A DNA stretch of 29,378 nt from Gammaproteobacteria bacterium UBA2168 (GCA_002327525.1 DCWG01000088.1:1-29378), one strand, 5' to 3'; shown: positions 17,585 through 25,611, counted from the stretch's first letter. Notes: generated by a model from the sequence alone, not told the origin. Numbers and translations are program-made.

Positions 17585-17685
17585 CGAATTCATCACCGCG
17601 ACGATTGTGATGAACCCCCAAGCGCATTGACCAGAATTACTCAGGGTGAGAAGGTTGGCACCCGAAATTCGGGCCTGTTTTGACA
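17585..17685 (+). other. tsf-frr intergenic region where pyrH would be expected
   Basis: No coding sequence is present. Two inverted repeats are seen: TCATCAC/GTGATGA at 17590-17613 (7-bp stem, 10-base loop) and CCCGAA-A-TTCGGG at 17661-17673, the latter followed by CCTGTTTT. The second resembles a weak intrinsic terminator or attenuator and sits 12 bases before the frr ATG. No good Shine-Dalgarno for frr is visible. Confidence 0.6.
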
Positions 17686-18243
17686 ATGATCGAAGAAATC
17701 AAGGCTGATGCTGACGAGCGCATGGGAAAGAGCATCGAGGCGTTGCATGCGGTCTTTGCACGTATCCGCACCGGCCGGGCCAATCCGGGTCTGTTGGACG
17801 GTATCGAGGTGTCCTACTACGGTACCGATACACCTCTGAACCAGGTTGCCAGCATCAGCGTCGAAGACGCCCGTACCCTGAGCGTCTCGCCATGGGAGAA
17901 AAACCTGATTCCTGACATCGAGAAGGCGATTCTCAAGAGTGATCTGGGCATCACACCGGCGACCAGCGGCGCTACCGTTCGCGTACCGTTGCCCGCGCTG
18001 ACCGAAGAAAACCGGCGAGATCTGGCGCGTCACGCGAGGCAGGAGGCTGAAAACGCGCGCATTGCGGTTCGTAACATCCGCCGTGACGCCATCAGTGACA
18101 TACGTGAATTGGTCAAGGAAAAGGAAGCGGCCGAGGACGAGGGGCATCGCGCGGAAGAGGCGGTACAGACCATAACCGACCGTCGTATCAAGGAAGTGGA
18201 CGATACGCTCGAAGCGAAAGAAACTGACTTAATGGAGATCTAG
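17686..18243 (+). CDS. frr: Ribosome recycling factor
   Basis: RRF works with EF-G to split post-termination ribosomes. The ATG at 17686 gives 185 residues, identical in length to E. coli RRF, and the N-terminus MIEEIKADADERM aligns with it. Conserved stretches include IRTGRANPGLLDGI, SVEDARTL, RVPLPALTEENRRDL and AVRNIRRDA, which cover the two domains. A TTG at 17680 would add two residues and is less likely. There is no clear Shine-Dalgarno. uppS follows after 32 bp. Confidence 0.96.
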   Translation: MIEEIKADADERMGKSIEALHAVFARIRTGRANPGLLDGIEVSYYGTDTPLNQVASISVEDARTLSVSPWEKNLIPDIEKAILKSDLGITPATSGATVRVPLPALTEENRRDLARHARQEAENARIAVRNIRRDAISDIRELVKEKEAAEDEGHRAEEAVQTITDRRIKEVDDTLEAKETDLMEI

Positions 18244-18275
18244 ATACTCACGCGAGAGGTGTGAGACAGCGGTAC

Positions 18276-19016
18276 ATGTCAGAATTGCAGGCGACGGCCA
18301 CCAAGACGGAGTCAAACAGCTGCCCTAAGCATGTGGCCATCATCATGGATGGTAATCACCGGTGGGCCAAGCGACGTCATCTGCCGGGTGCGGCAGGACA
18401 TCGTGCGGGGGCGCGCAATGTACGCCGGGTCGCTCAGGCATGCGCTGACCGTGGGGTGCAGTGCCTGACCCTGTTCGCGTTCAGTACTGAAAACTGGCAA
18501 CGCCCAAGGAGCGAAGTGAAGCTGCTCATGGACCTCATGCGCGGAGTGCTAGAGAACGATCTCGATGACCTCCACCAGCGCGAAGTGCGCCTGCGCATAA
18601 TCGGTGACCGCACGCGCTTCGCCTCCGATCTCCAGATGCAGATGAACCGGGCAGAGGCGCTGACCCGGGACAACGGCCGAATGGCACTCAACATCGCCGC
18701 GAACTTCGGGGGACGCTGGGACATCACGCAGGCTGCTCGGAACATGGCAAGAGCCGTCCAGCGCGGTGAACTGGATCCTGAACAGATCGATGAAAATACG
18801 TTCGCCGGTTTCCTGTCGCTGGGCGAGGTGCCCGCACCCGATCTGTGTATCCGCACCGGCGGTGATCACCGCATCAGTAACTTCCTGCTGTGGGATTTTG
18901 CCTACACGGAACTCTACTTCACCGACGCCTACTGGCCGGACTTTGACGAGGCCAGCCTCAAACGGGCGCTCGACGCTTACATCGAACGTCAACGTCGCTT
19001 CGGCCGGCGCGAGTAA
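18276..19016 (+). CDS. uppS: Undecaprenyl diphosphate synthase (cis-prenyltransferase)
   Basis: UppS extends farnesyl diphosphate with eight isopentenyl units to make the C55 carrier for peptidoglycan and O-antigen. The 246-residue protein has IIMDGNHRWAK (catalytic Asp25), LFAFSTENWQRP, NFGGRWDI and RTGGDHRISNFLLW. The last motif normally reads GGE; Asp197 here replaces the Mg-binding Glu213 of E. coli. A GTG at 18261 would add five residues, but GAGAGG lies too close to it, so I prefer the ATG. The stop is 6 bp before cdsA. Confidence 0.94.
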   Translation: MSELQATATKTESNSCPKHVAIIMDGNHRWAKRRHLPGAAGHRAGARNVRRVAQACADRGVQCLTLFAFSTENWQRPRSEVKLLMDLMRGVLENDLDDLHQREVRLRIIGDRTRFASDLQMQMNRAEALTRDNGRMALNIAANFGGRWDITQAARNMARAVQRGELDPEQIDENTFAGFLSLGEVPAPDLCIRTGGDHRISNFLLWDFAYTELYFTDAYWPDFDEASLKRALDAYIERQRRFGRRE

Positions 19017-19022
19017 ACCAGC

Positions 19023-19835
19023 GTGTTCAAACAACGTGTGATCACCGCTGCGTGCCTGGCACCGCTTGCGGTCGTCGCGATCTATTTCCTGAGCCTGCCC
19101 TGGTTTGCCTTTCTCATCGCTCTGGTCGCCGCGATTGGTGTGTACGAATGGAGTGCCTTCGCCGCGCTGCGGGGGCAAGCGGCGCGATTGGCGTACGTTG
19201 CCGTCTGGGCCGTGCTCGTGTGGTTTACGTGGGATAATCCCGAACTGGTGCGGATTGCGTTGTGGGCCTCGCTCGCACTCTGGATCGGTGCTCTTTGTGC
19301 GGTGCTCGCCTATCCCTCGAGCGAGCGGGTGCTTCATAACCCGGTGATAGCGGGTGTGCTTGGAATCCTGGTGCTGTGGTGCGCGTGGACCGCCGTGGTT
19401 GCACTCAGGGACCTACCCCAGGGTGCAAACTGGCTGCTGTGGGGCTTCGTGCTGGTGTGGGGCGCCGACATCGGCGCCTATTTTGCCGGGCGTGTCTTTG
19501 GCAACGTCAAACTCGCGCCCAGGGTCAGCCCCGGCAAGACCTGGGAGGGCGTGGCGGGCGGATTCGTGCTTGCCGGCGTGGTTTGCGGCGCGGCTCTTAC
19601 CTGGGCCGGTTGGCTGAGTCTGCCATGGGTGGTGATCTTCGTCGTACTCGTCGCGGTATCGGTGCTTGGGGATCTATTTGAGAGTGCCATGAAACGCACG
19701 GCTCACGTGAAGGATTCCGGATCCCTGCTGCCGGGACATGGCGGTGTGCTCGACCGTATCGACGCCATGGTGGCGGTAATGCCGGTGCTGGCGCTCGTTC
19801 TGTCTGACGAAGGTCTCGCCTTGGCTTTCGAATGA
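19023..19835 (+). CDS. cdsA: Phosphatidate cytidylyltransferase CdsA
   Basis: CdsA makes CDP-diacylglycerol from phosphatidic acid and CTP in the inner membrane, downstream of PlsB in the same pathway. The 270-residue product is very hydrophobic with about seven or eight membrane segments. The family signature is present near the C-terminus: SVLGDLFESAMKRTAHVKDS followed by GSLLPGHGGVLDRIDA, and SPGKTWEGVAGG precedes it. The start is GTG, 6 bp after uppS. In Pseudomonas dxr follows; here rseP is next. Confidence 0.95.
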   Translation: MFKQRVITAACLAPLAVVAIYFLSLPWFAFLIALVAAIGVYEWSAFAALRGQAARLAYVAVWAVLVWFTWDNPELVRIALWASLALWIGALCAVLAYPSSERVLHNPVIAGVLGILVLWCAWTAVVALRDLPQGANWLLWGFVLVWGADIGAYFAGRVFGNVKLAPRVSPGKTWEGVAGGFVLAGVVCGAALTWAGWLSLPWVVIFVVLVAVSVLGDLFESAMKRTAHVKDSGSLLPGHGGVLDRIDAMVAVMPVLALVLSDEGLALAFE

Positions 19836-19928
19836 GATAAGATGAACGCGGCGAACCCGGAGCGCGATTGCGGGTCGAAAACACTGATGCCGAGACGCGG
19901 AGACAGAGGATAGCCCGAGAATCACTGA
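19836..19928 (+). other. cdsA-rseP intergenic region where dxr would be expected
   Basis: These 93 bases contain no recognisable gene or dxr remnant. Short open stretches exist but have no family-like sequence. No strong promoter or terminator was recognised, so rseP probably depends on upstream transcription. Confidence 0.5.
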
Positions 19929-21269
19929 ATGGACCTACTACTGTATCCGATTGCACTCATAGTCACGTTGGGCATGCTGGTGACGTTCCACGAGTTGGGG
20001 CACTTCGTCGTGGCGCGCTGGTCGCGCGTGAAGATCGTACGTTTTTGCGTGGGTTTCGGGCGCCCGGTGTGGTCGAGATACGACAAGCGTGGCGTGGAGT
20101 ACGCGCTGGCGGCCATTCCGCTCGGCGGATACGTACGCATGTACGACGAACGCGATGCAGAAGGTGCTGTTGACCAGGTTGACCTGGCACCTGGAGAGGT
20201 TTCATACAACCAACTCACACCATGGTGGCGAATCGCGATTGCCCTCGGTGGGCCGGCTGCCAATATCCTGTTCGCCTTCCTGGTCTACTGGATGATGTTC
20301 CTTGGCGGTACGACCGAACCGGTGCCCATGGTAGCCGAAGCGCCGGAGAACTCGCCTGCTGCGATCGCGGGGATGGAGGCCGGTCAGTACATCGCGGCCG
20401 TGGATGGCAGTGAGACGTTGTCCTGGCAGCAGATCGCCATGGGCCTTGCGGGCCGCCTCGGTGATACCGGCCACATCCGCATCAACGTGGGCTGGCTGGG
20501 TGAGATCAGTACGACGACGCTCGCTCTGCCGATCGATGCATGGCACCGCGGTGCTGCAGATCCGGATCTGTTCGGCTCGCTCGGCATCAAACCGGGCTGG
20601 CCGGCCGTAATCGGCTATGTGGAGCCCGATGGACCGGCCGATCGAGCCGGTATCGAACCCTGGGATCGCATCGTCGGCGTGGACGGCGATGCCGTGGAGA
20701 GCTGGTCTGACTGGGTGAAAGTCATTCAGGCGGCCGCGGGCCGACAGTTGGAAGTGACCCTCGTCAGGGCTCACTCCGAACACCTGGTTCGCGTACTGCC
20801 GGACGCGGTGGAGGCCACGGACGGTTCGACGGTGGGCTATCTCGGTGTCGGCTGGCCGAGCAACGAAATCGAATACGGGATTCTCGGTGCGATGCGCCAG
20901 GGATTTCTGAAGACCGGCGATACCACGATGCTCACGCTCGGACTGCTCAAGAAGATGCTCACGGGGGACGTGTCGGTGGCCAATCTGTCGAGTCCCATCA
21001 TGATCGCCAAGGTGGCGGGTGACTCGGCGCGATCCGGGTGGTGGACTTTCGCCGGAGTGCTTGGTCTGCTCAGCATCTCGCTCGGCATACTCAATCTGTT
21101 ACCGATTCCCATCCTCGACGGAGGCCACATTGTGTACTGCATCGGTGAGTTGGCGATGGGCAGGCCGGTATCCGAGCGCGTCCAGATTCTCGGCACGCAG
21201 GTCGGGTTGTTTCTGGTAGTGGGCTTTCTGATGATCGCGATCTACAACGATCTGTTGCGTCTTTTTTAA
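19929..21269 (+). CDS. rseP: Site-2 zinc metalloprotease RseP
   Basis: RseP cuts the anti-sigma factor RseA within the inner membrane, releasing sigma-E in envelope stress; it also clears signal-peptide remnants. The 446-residue protein has the zinc motif HELGH in the first membrane segment (His21, Glu22, His25), and the third ligand in LLPIPILDGGH (Asp397). Two PDZ domains lie between, about 130-215 and 225-305, the second with GPADRAGIEPWDRIVGVDG. The C-terminus is hydrophobic. It immediately precedes bamA and skp, whose products belong to the pathway it polices. Confidence 0.96.
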   Translation: MDLLLYPIALIVTLGMLVTFHELGHFVVARWSRVKIVRFCVGFGRPVWSRYDKRGVEYALAAIPLGGYVRMYDERDAEGAVDQVDLAPGEVSYNQLTPWWRIAIALGGPAANILFAFLVYWMMFLGGTTEPVPMVAEAPENSPAAIAGMEAGQYIAAVDGSETLSWQQIAMGLAGRLGDTGHIRINVGWLGEISTTTLALPIDAWHRGAADPDLFGSLGIKPGWPAVIGYVEPDGPADRAGIEPWDRIVGVDGDAVESWSDWVKVIQAAAGRQLEVTLVRAHSEHLVRVLPDAVEATDGSTVGYLGVGWPSNEIEYGILGAMRQGFLKTGDTTMLTLGLLKKMLTGDVSVANLSSPIMIAKVAGDSARSGWWTFAGVLGLLSISLGILNLLPIPILDGGHIVYCIGELAMGRPVSERVQILGTQVGLFLVVGFLMIAIYNDLLRLF

Positions 21270-21299
21270 TTTCTGAATTGGCTTGATCGACATTGAACT

Positions 21300-21305
21300 G
21301 GGGGA
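21300..21305 (+). promoter_or_regulatory. Ribosome binding site fixing the bamA TTG start
   Basis: GGGGGA ends 7 bases before the TTG at 21313. This places the start there rather than at the TTG at 21283, which lacks such a site, and leaves a clean signal peptide. Confidence 0.65.
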
Positions 21306-21312
21306 TTGCACG

Positions 21313-23664
21313 TTGGCGAAGCGTCACAGCTTGAAGCATCTACTGACGGGAGCGATGGGTATCATCCTGCTGGCCGCGGGGGCGGTGCGGGCGGACGTAT
21401 TCACGATAGCGGACATTCGCCTGCAGGGGTTGCAGCGCGTGAGTGCCGGAACCGTGTTCAACATATTGCCGGTGAACATCGGAGACACCATCGATGAAGT
21501 GGCCGTGCGACAGCTCATTCGGCTCATGTTCCAGTCGGGGTATTTCGACAACATTCAAATGGCGCGCGACGAGAACGTGCTGGTCATCTCTGTGGAAGAG
21601 CGGCCGGCCATCGAGTCCATCGAAATCGAAGGCAACAAGGCGCTCAAAACCGAGATGCTGTTGGAAGGGCTCGCTGATCAGGGCTTGCGCGAAGGTGAGA
21701 TCTTCAAACAGGCCACGCTTGAGCGTGTAGGACTGGAACTCGAACGGCAGTACGTGGCACAGGGACGCTATGGTGCAGCCATCGACACCCAGGTAGAGGA
21801 ACTGCCGCGCAACCGGGTAGCTGTAAACATCGACATCGAGGAGGGCGATACGTCCGGCATTCGCCACATCAACATCGTCGGCAACACGGTGTTCGGGCAT
21901 GAAGAACTGCTGGAAGAGATGGAACTGAAGCATCCCAACCTGTTGTCCTTCTATCGAAATGACGACAAGTATTCCCGTGAAAAGCTCGCGGGAGACCTCG
22001 AGAAAATCGAGGCATATTACAAGGATCGCGGTTACGTCGAATTCGACATCGAGTCCACGCAGGTGAGTATCACGCCAGATAGGCGCCAGGTGTACATCAC
22101 CATGAACGTGACGGAAGGGGATAAGTACACCGTTCGGGATGTCAACCTGATCGGCGAGCTGAATGACGTGCGGCCCGAAGATCTGCGCGCACTGGTGCTG
22201 GTGGAGTCGGGCCAGGTGTTTTCGCAAGACCGGCTGACGGCCACCGAAGATCGGCTCGAGGCCACGCTAGGCAACTCCGGCTATACGTTTGCAAGCGCCA
22301 GCGGTATGCCCCAGGTCAACGATGACGGCACCGTGGATGTGGAGTTTTTCGTTGATGCAGGTAAACGGGCGTACGTACGACGTGTGACGTTTTCCGGCAA
22401 CAAGATCACGCGTGACGAGGTGATGCGCCGCGAACTCCGGCAGATGGAGGGCGGCTGGGCATCGACAGCCCAGGTGGATCTCTCGAAGGTGCGGCTGGAC
22501 CGTCTTGGCTATTTCGCTAGCGTCGATGTGGAAACGCCTGAAGTGCCCGGCACCGACGATCAGATCGATGTGAATTTTACGCTTGAGGAGCAACCTTCGG
22601 GTAGCATTTCGGCAACCGTGGGGTACGCGCAGGGCATGGGGCTGATACTCGGCGGTAACTACCAGGAAAATAACGTACTCGGTACTGGCAATCACCTCGG
22701 GTTGGGCCTGAGCATCTCAAATTATCAAAAGTCGGCGAATTTCAACTACTTCAACCCCTACTACACCCTCGATGGCATTTCGCGTGGGTTCAACGCCTTC
22801 TTCCGCCGTCTGGATTATGATGAACGCAATATCGCCCGGTACTCCACCGATGCGGTCGGTCTCGGTATCAGTTTCGGTTTCCCCATCGGTGAAACACAAC
22901 GTATCAATTTTGGTGGTTTGATCGAACAGACGAAGATCACGGCGGGGCGCTTTCCCGCACAGGAGATCACGGCGTTCATAGAAGATAACGGTGAGTCATA
23001 CCTGAACTTCAAGATGAATGCCAGTTGGACCAGCTCTACCCTGAATCGGGGGTTGTTTCCGACCCGCGGTCGCTCACAGAGCCTGGGAATACAGTTTTCC
23101 GTTCCTGGGAGTGACCTGCAGTTCTACAAGATCACGTACAACGGCGAGATGTACTTCCCGCTGTTCGGTGACTTCACGCTGCGCCTGCGTACCGAACTCG
23201 GGTTCGGCGACGGCTACGGCAGCACCGAGGGGCTGCCGTTTTATGAACACTTCTTCGCCGGTGGTTTCGGTTCCATACGGGGTTTCGAGTCTTCGACTCT
23301 CGGCCCGCGCAGTACTCGGGCGCCAGATGATGTGTATACCGATCCGGAAGGAGATCCAATCGGTGGTAACGTGAAAGTAGTGCTCGGGGCGGAAGTCATA
23401 TTTCCAATGCCGCTGGTCGACGATCAGCGGCAGTTCCGGCCGGTGATCTTCTTTGATGTCGGAAATGTCTTCCAGACAGACTGTTTCGATATCTCGGAGT
23501 ATTGCTTCGACGTTGAGTTTGATCAGTTTCGTTACTCTGTCGGAATGGGCATAACGTGGCTGACCGGGATGGGGCCGATGACATTTGGCATTGCCAAGGC
23601 GTTCAACACGGATCGCTTCGATGAAACTGAGGTTTTTCAATTTGAACTCGGGCGGACGTTCTAG
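21313..23664 (+). CDS. bamA: Outer membrane protein assembly factor BamA
   Basis: BamA is the core of the BAM machine that folds beta-barrels into the outer membrane. From the TTG at 21313 the protein has 783 residues: a signal peptide ending AVRA-DVF (residue 27), five POTRA domains (about 28-430) and a 16-strand barrel with the loop-6 motif IRGF (655-658; usually VRGF) in GGFGSIRGFES. The C-terminal residue is Phe, as in outer-membrane barrels. The TAG stop is formed by TA from the chromosome plus G, the first base of an inserted miniature element. rseP lies upstream, skp downstream. Confidence 0.96.
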   Translation: MAKRHSLKHLLTGAMGIILLAAGAVRADVFTIADIRLQGLQRVSAGTVFNILPVNIGDTIDEVAVRQLIRLMFQSGYFDNIQMARDENVLVISVEERPAIESIEIEGNKALKTEMLLEGLADQGLREGEIFKQATLERVGLELERQYVAQGRYGAAIDTQVEELPRNRVAVNIDIEEGDTSGIRHINIVGNTVFGHEELLEEMELKHPNLLSFYRNDDKYSREKLAGDLEKIEAYYKDRGYVEFDIESTQVSITPDRRQVYITMNVTEGDKYTVRDVNLIGELNDVRPEDLRALVLVESGQVFSQDRLTATEDRLEATLGNSGYTFASASGMPQVNDDGTVDVEFFVDAGKRAYVRRVTFSGNKITRDEVMRRELRQMEGGWASTAQVDLSKVRLDRLGYFASVDVETPEVPGTDDQIDVNFTLEEQPSGSISATVGYAQGMGLILGGNYQENNVLGTGNHLGLGLSISNYQKSANFNYFNPYYTLDGISRGFNAFFRRLDYDERNIARYSTDAVGLGISFGFPIGETQRINFGGLIEQTKITAGRFPAQEITAFIEDNGESYLNFKMNASWTSSTLNRGLFPTRGRSQSLGIQFSVPGSDLQFYKITYNGEMYFPLFGDFTLRLRTELGFGDGYGSTEGLPFYEHFFAGGFGSIRGFESSTLGPRSTRAPDDVYTDPEGDPIGGNVKVVLGAEVIFPMPLVDDQRQFRPVIFFDVGNVFQTDCFDISEYCFDVEFDQFRYSVGMGITWLTGMGPMTFGIAKAFNTDRFDETEVFQFELGRTF

Positions 23665-23694
23665 GGCCTGTTAATACTACAAATGTCGACGCGC
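23664..23694 (+). repeat. Left terminal inverted repeat of the miniature element
   Basis: Begins GGGCCTGTTAATACTACAAA and ends TCGACGCGC. It matches the reverse complement of 23898-23928 at 30 of 31 positions; the one difference is T at base 12 against C. Confidence 0.88.
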
Positions 23695-23697
23695 TGC

Positions 23698-23788
23698 CGC
23701 CCAAAATCGTGCCATGCAAGGCACGAGGAGCGTGGTGTAGCAGTGCTACATGAGCGACGAGCAACGCCGCATGGCGCGATTTTGGGCG
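23698..23788. repeat. Internal inverted repeat within the miniature element
   Basis: The arm at 23698-23717 (CGCCCAAAATCGTGCCATGC) pairs with 23769-23788 at 19 of 20 positions. The loop contains the palindrome GTAGCA-G-TGCTAC. A transcript across it would fold strongly. Confidence 0.75.
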
Positions 23789-23897
23789 CAACCCTTCGGG
23801 ACGAGGCCTTTTTTCCGCCACTCTTCGTTACCGCTTGCTCATGTAGTTTTACTACACTACGCCGACAGTACCTCGATTGGCGGAGAAATGACCTTCG

Positions 23898-23928
23898 GCG
23901 CGTCGACATTTGTAGTGTTAACAGGCCC
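23898..23928 (-). repeat. Right terminal inverted repeat of the miniature element
   Basis: Ends GTGTTAACAGGCCC and is followed by TA then G. It is the inverted partner of 23664-23694. Confidence 0.88.
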
Positions 23929-23971
23929 TAGTTTAGAATTCCCCGCCTTCTGCTAAGGAGTCATATCTGTG

Positions 23972-24484
23972 ATGAAGAAGTTTCTGCAATTTTCCGCTCT
24001 GGCACTGGTGTTGGTATCACCGCTTGCATTAGCGGAACTGAAGGTGGCGGTAATCGACACGCAACGAGCGCTTGCGGACAGCTCGGAGGCGATGGCACTA
24101 CTTGAGAAAGCGCAGGCCGAACTGCAAAAGGAGCAGGACGAACTGCAGGCACTGGTCGGGGAAGTCCAGGCAGCGCAGGAAAAGCTGCAGAAAGATGGCG
24201 AAGTGATGAGCGCGGAAGAGCGGCGCAAGGTTCAAAAAGAGATGGAGGACAAGAGCGCGGAGGCTCAGTTCCTCAATCAGCGTCTGCAGAAGGAGGCCAA
24301 CGACCGGCGTCAGGAACTGCTGCAGGTGATGGTGCCGAAGGTACAGGCGGTTCTGAAGGATCTGATCGAGATCGAGGGCTATGACATGATCATGGAACGT
24401 GCCTCGCTCGGCGCCATAGGGTATGTCAATTCCAAGCACGACATCACGCGCCGCGTGACAGAGAAGCTCAACGAGAAGCGCTGA
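23972..24484 (+). CDS. skp: Periplasmic chaperone Skp (OmpH family)
   Basis: Skp holds unfolded outer-membrane proteins between the Sec channel and BamA. The 170-residue precursor has a signal peptide (MKKFLQFSALALVLVSPLALA, cleaved before ELKVAVID), the family start KVAVIDTQRAL, and a long Lys/Glu/Gln-rich coiled-coil segment (about 45-115) that forms the tentacles. AAGGAG at 23955-23960 serves either the GTG at 23969 (8-base spacing) or this ATG (11-base spacing); the difference is one residue. The gene is separated from bamA by the miniature element. lpxD begins 11 bases after its stop. Confidence 0.93.
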   Translation: MKKFLQFSALALVLVSPLALAELKVAVIDTQRALADSSEAMALLEKAQAELQKEQDELQALVGEVQAAQEKLQKDGEVMSAEERRKVQKEMEDKSAEAQFLNQRLQKEANDRRQELLQVMVPKVQAVLKDLIEIEGYDMIMERASLGAIGYVNSKHDITRRVTEKLNEKR

Positions 24485-24487
24485 AGG
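24484..24487 (+). promoter_or_regulatory. Shine-Dalgarno supporting a CTG start of lpxD
   Basis: AAGG, within GAAGG and overlapping the skp stop, lies 8 bases before CTG at 24496. No ATG, GTG or TTG is in frame between the skp stop and 24553, so this is the best placed initiation site. Confidence 0.5.
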
Positions 24488-24495
24488 CGATCAAG

Positions 24496-25557
24496 CTGAG
24501 TACGACCGACACTTACACTCTTGCGCAACTGGCGGATCATGTCGGCGGCGAGGTGGTCGGTGACCCCGGAGTAACTCTTCACGGGCTGGGGTCGATTGCG
24601 AGTGCTACACCCGGGCAGATCACACATCTGTCCAGCGCCGCGTACAGGGCGGTACTACCCGATACGCGCGCGAGCGCCGTCATCCTCGCCGCAGGCGATG
24701 TCGACGGCTGTCCCACCAATGCACTGGTGGTGGACAATGCCTATCTCGCCTTCGCGCGTATTTCGACGCTGTGGCAGAAAATGCCGGAGCTCGAGCAGGG
24801 CGTGCATCCGAGCGCGTGCGTTCATTCCAGTGCGATGCTCGGAGAAGGCTGCCGCATCGGGCCGGGCGTGGTGGTCGGCGCCGGGACGACGCTCGGCGAG
24901 GGCGTCTGGCTGTATGCCAACGTGAGCGTCGGCGAGGGTTGCACGCTGGGCGATGAAACCATCCTCATGGCGAATTCCACGCTGTACGACGACGTACGCC
25001 TCGGCGCACGCTGCATCGTGCACTCGGCAGCAGTTGTGGGCGCTGACGGATTTGGCTACACGCCGGATGAGACCGGGCGCATGCAAACGATTGCCCAGCT
25101 CGGCGGCGTGACGGTCGGGGACGATGTGAGTATCGGCGCGGCCTCGACCGTGGACCGGGGAGCGATTGATGACACCGTGATAGAGGACGGGGTCAAAATC
25201 GACAATCAGGTGCAGATCGGACACAACTGCAGAATCGGGGCGCACAGCCTGATTTGCGGTTGCGTGGGTCTGGTCGGCAGCACGACCGTCGGACGTCATT
25301 GCGTTCTCGGCGGTGGTGTTGGAGTGGCAGGAGACGGACCCTTGACGCTGTGTGATGGCGTGGTGGCGAGTGCCATGACCCATATCACCTCGTCCATAGA
25401 CACACCGGGGTTCTACTCCGGCGGTACGCTTGTCAATAAGATGAGCCTCTGGAAGCGCAATGCGCTCAGGTTTCAGCAGCTCGATGCGCTGGCAAAGCAG
25501 GTCAGGCGTTTGGAATGGCAGCTCGAGCAGCTGTCCGGGCATAGCGCGGCCGAGTGA
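24496..25557 (+). CDS. lpxD: UDP-3-O-(3-hydroxyacyl)glucosamine N-acyltransferase LpxD
   Basis: LpxD adds the second 3-hydroxyacyl chain in lipid A synthesis. From CTG at 24496 it has 353 residues, the same as Pseudomonas LpxD, and begins STTDTYTLAQLADHVGGEVV, which aligns with family N-termini. The first conventional codon, GTG at 24553, would delete 19 conserved residues of the uridine-binding domain. The C-terminal part is a left-handed beta-helix of hexapeptide repeats with GADGFGYTP (182-190), STVDRGAIDDT and the catalytic His243 in NQVQIGHNC. A short helical C-terminus follows. An ATC at 24490 is a less likely start. Confidence 0.93.
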   Translation: MSTTDTYTLAQLADHVGGEVVGDPGVTLHGLGSIASATPGQITHLSSAAYRAVLPDTRASAVILAAGDVDGCPTNALVVDNAYLAFARISTLWQKMPELEQGVHPSACVHSSAMLGEGCRIGPGVVVGAGTTLGEGVWLYANVSVGEGCTLGDETILMANSTLYDDVRLGARCIVHSAAVVGADGFGYTPDETGRMQTIAQLGGVTVGDDVSIGAASTVDRGAIDDTVIEDGVKIDNQVQIGHNCRIGAHSLICGCVGLVGSTTVGRHCVLGGGVGVAGDGPLTLCDGVVASAMTHITSSIDTPGFYSGGTLVNKMSLWKRNALRFQQLDALAKQVRRLEWQLEQLSGHSAAE

Positions 25558-25611
25558 GCGGCGACATTCCGAACAGGAATCCGCGTGCAAGAAAGAGGAC
25601 ACAATGACGAC

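Larger units (their letters stand above)
23664..23928. mobile_element. 265-bp miniature inverted-repeat element (MITE) between bamA and skp
   Basis: The element has 31-bp terminal inverted repeats with one mismatch, flanked on both sides by TA (23662-23663 and 23929-23930), in the context C-TA | GGG...CCC | TA-G. Insertion into CTAG with TA duplication is the known habit of IS630-type transposases, so it may be mobilised by one in trans. It encodes no plausible protein. Inside are more inverted repeats: 23698-23717 with 23769-23788 (19 of 20), a palindrome at 23737-23749, and CTACATGAGC (23746-23755) with its complement at 23837-23846. Without it the bamA-skp gap would be about 37 bp. Confidence 0.85.

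Noticed and set aside
17680..17685. TTGACA, a perfect -35 hexamer just before frr
   Set aside because: No -10 element lies 16-18 bases downstream, and a start there would be inside frr.
21272..21277. TCTGAA before bamA as a possible sigma-E -10 element
   Set aside because: No GGAACTT-like -35 is found at the proper distance.
23683..23956. Several 60-90 codon frames inside the miniature element, on both strands
   Set aside because: They are mirror products of the inverted repeats, with no start signals or known domains.
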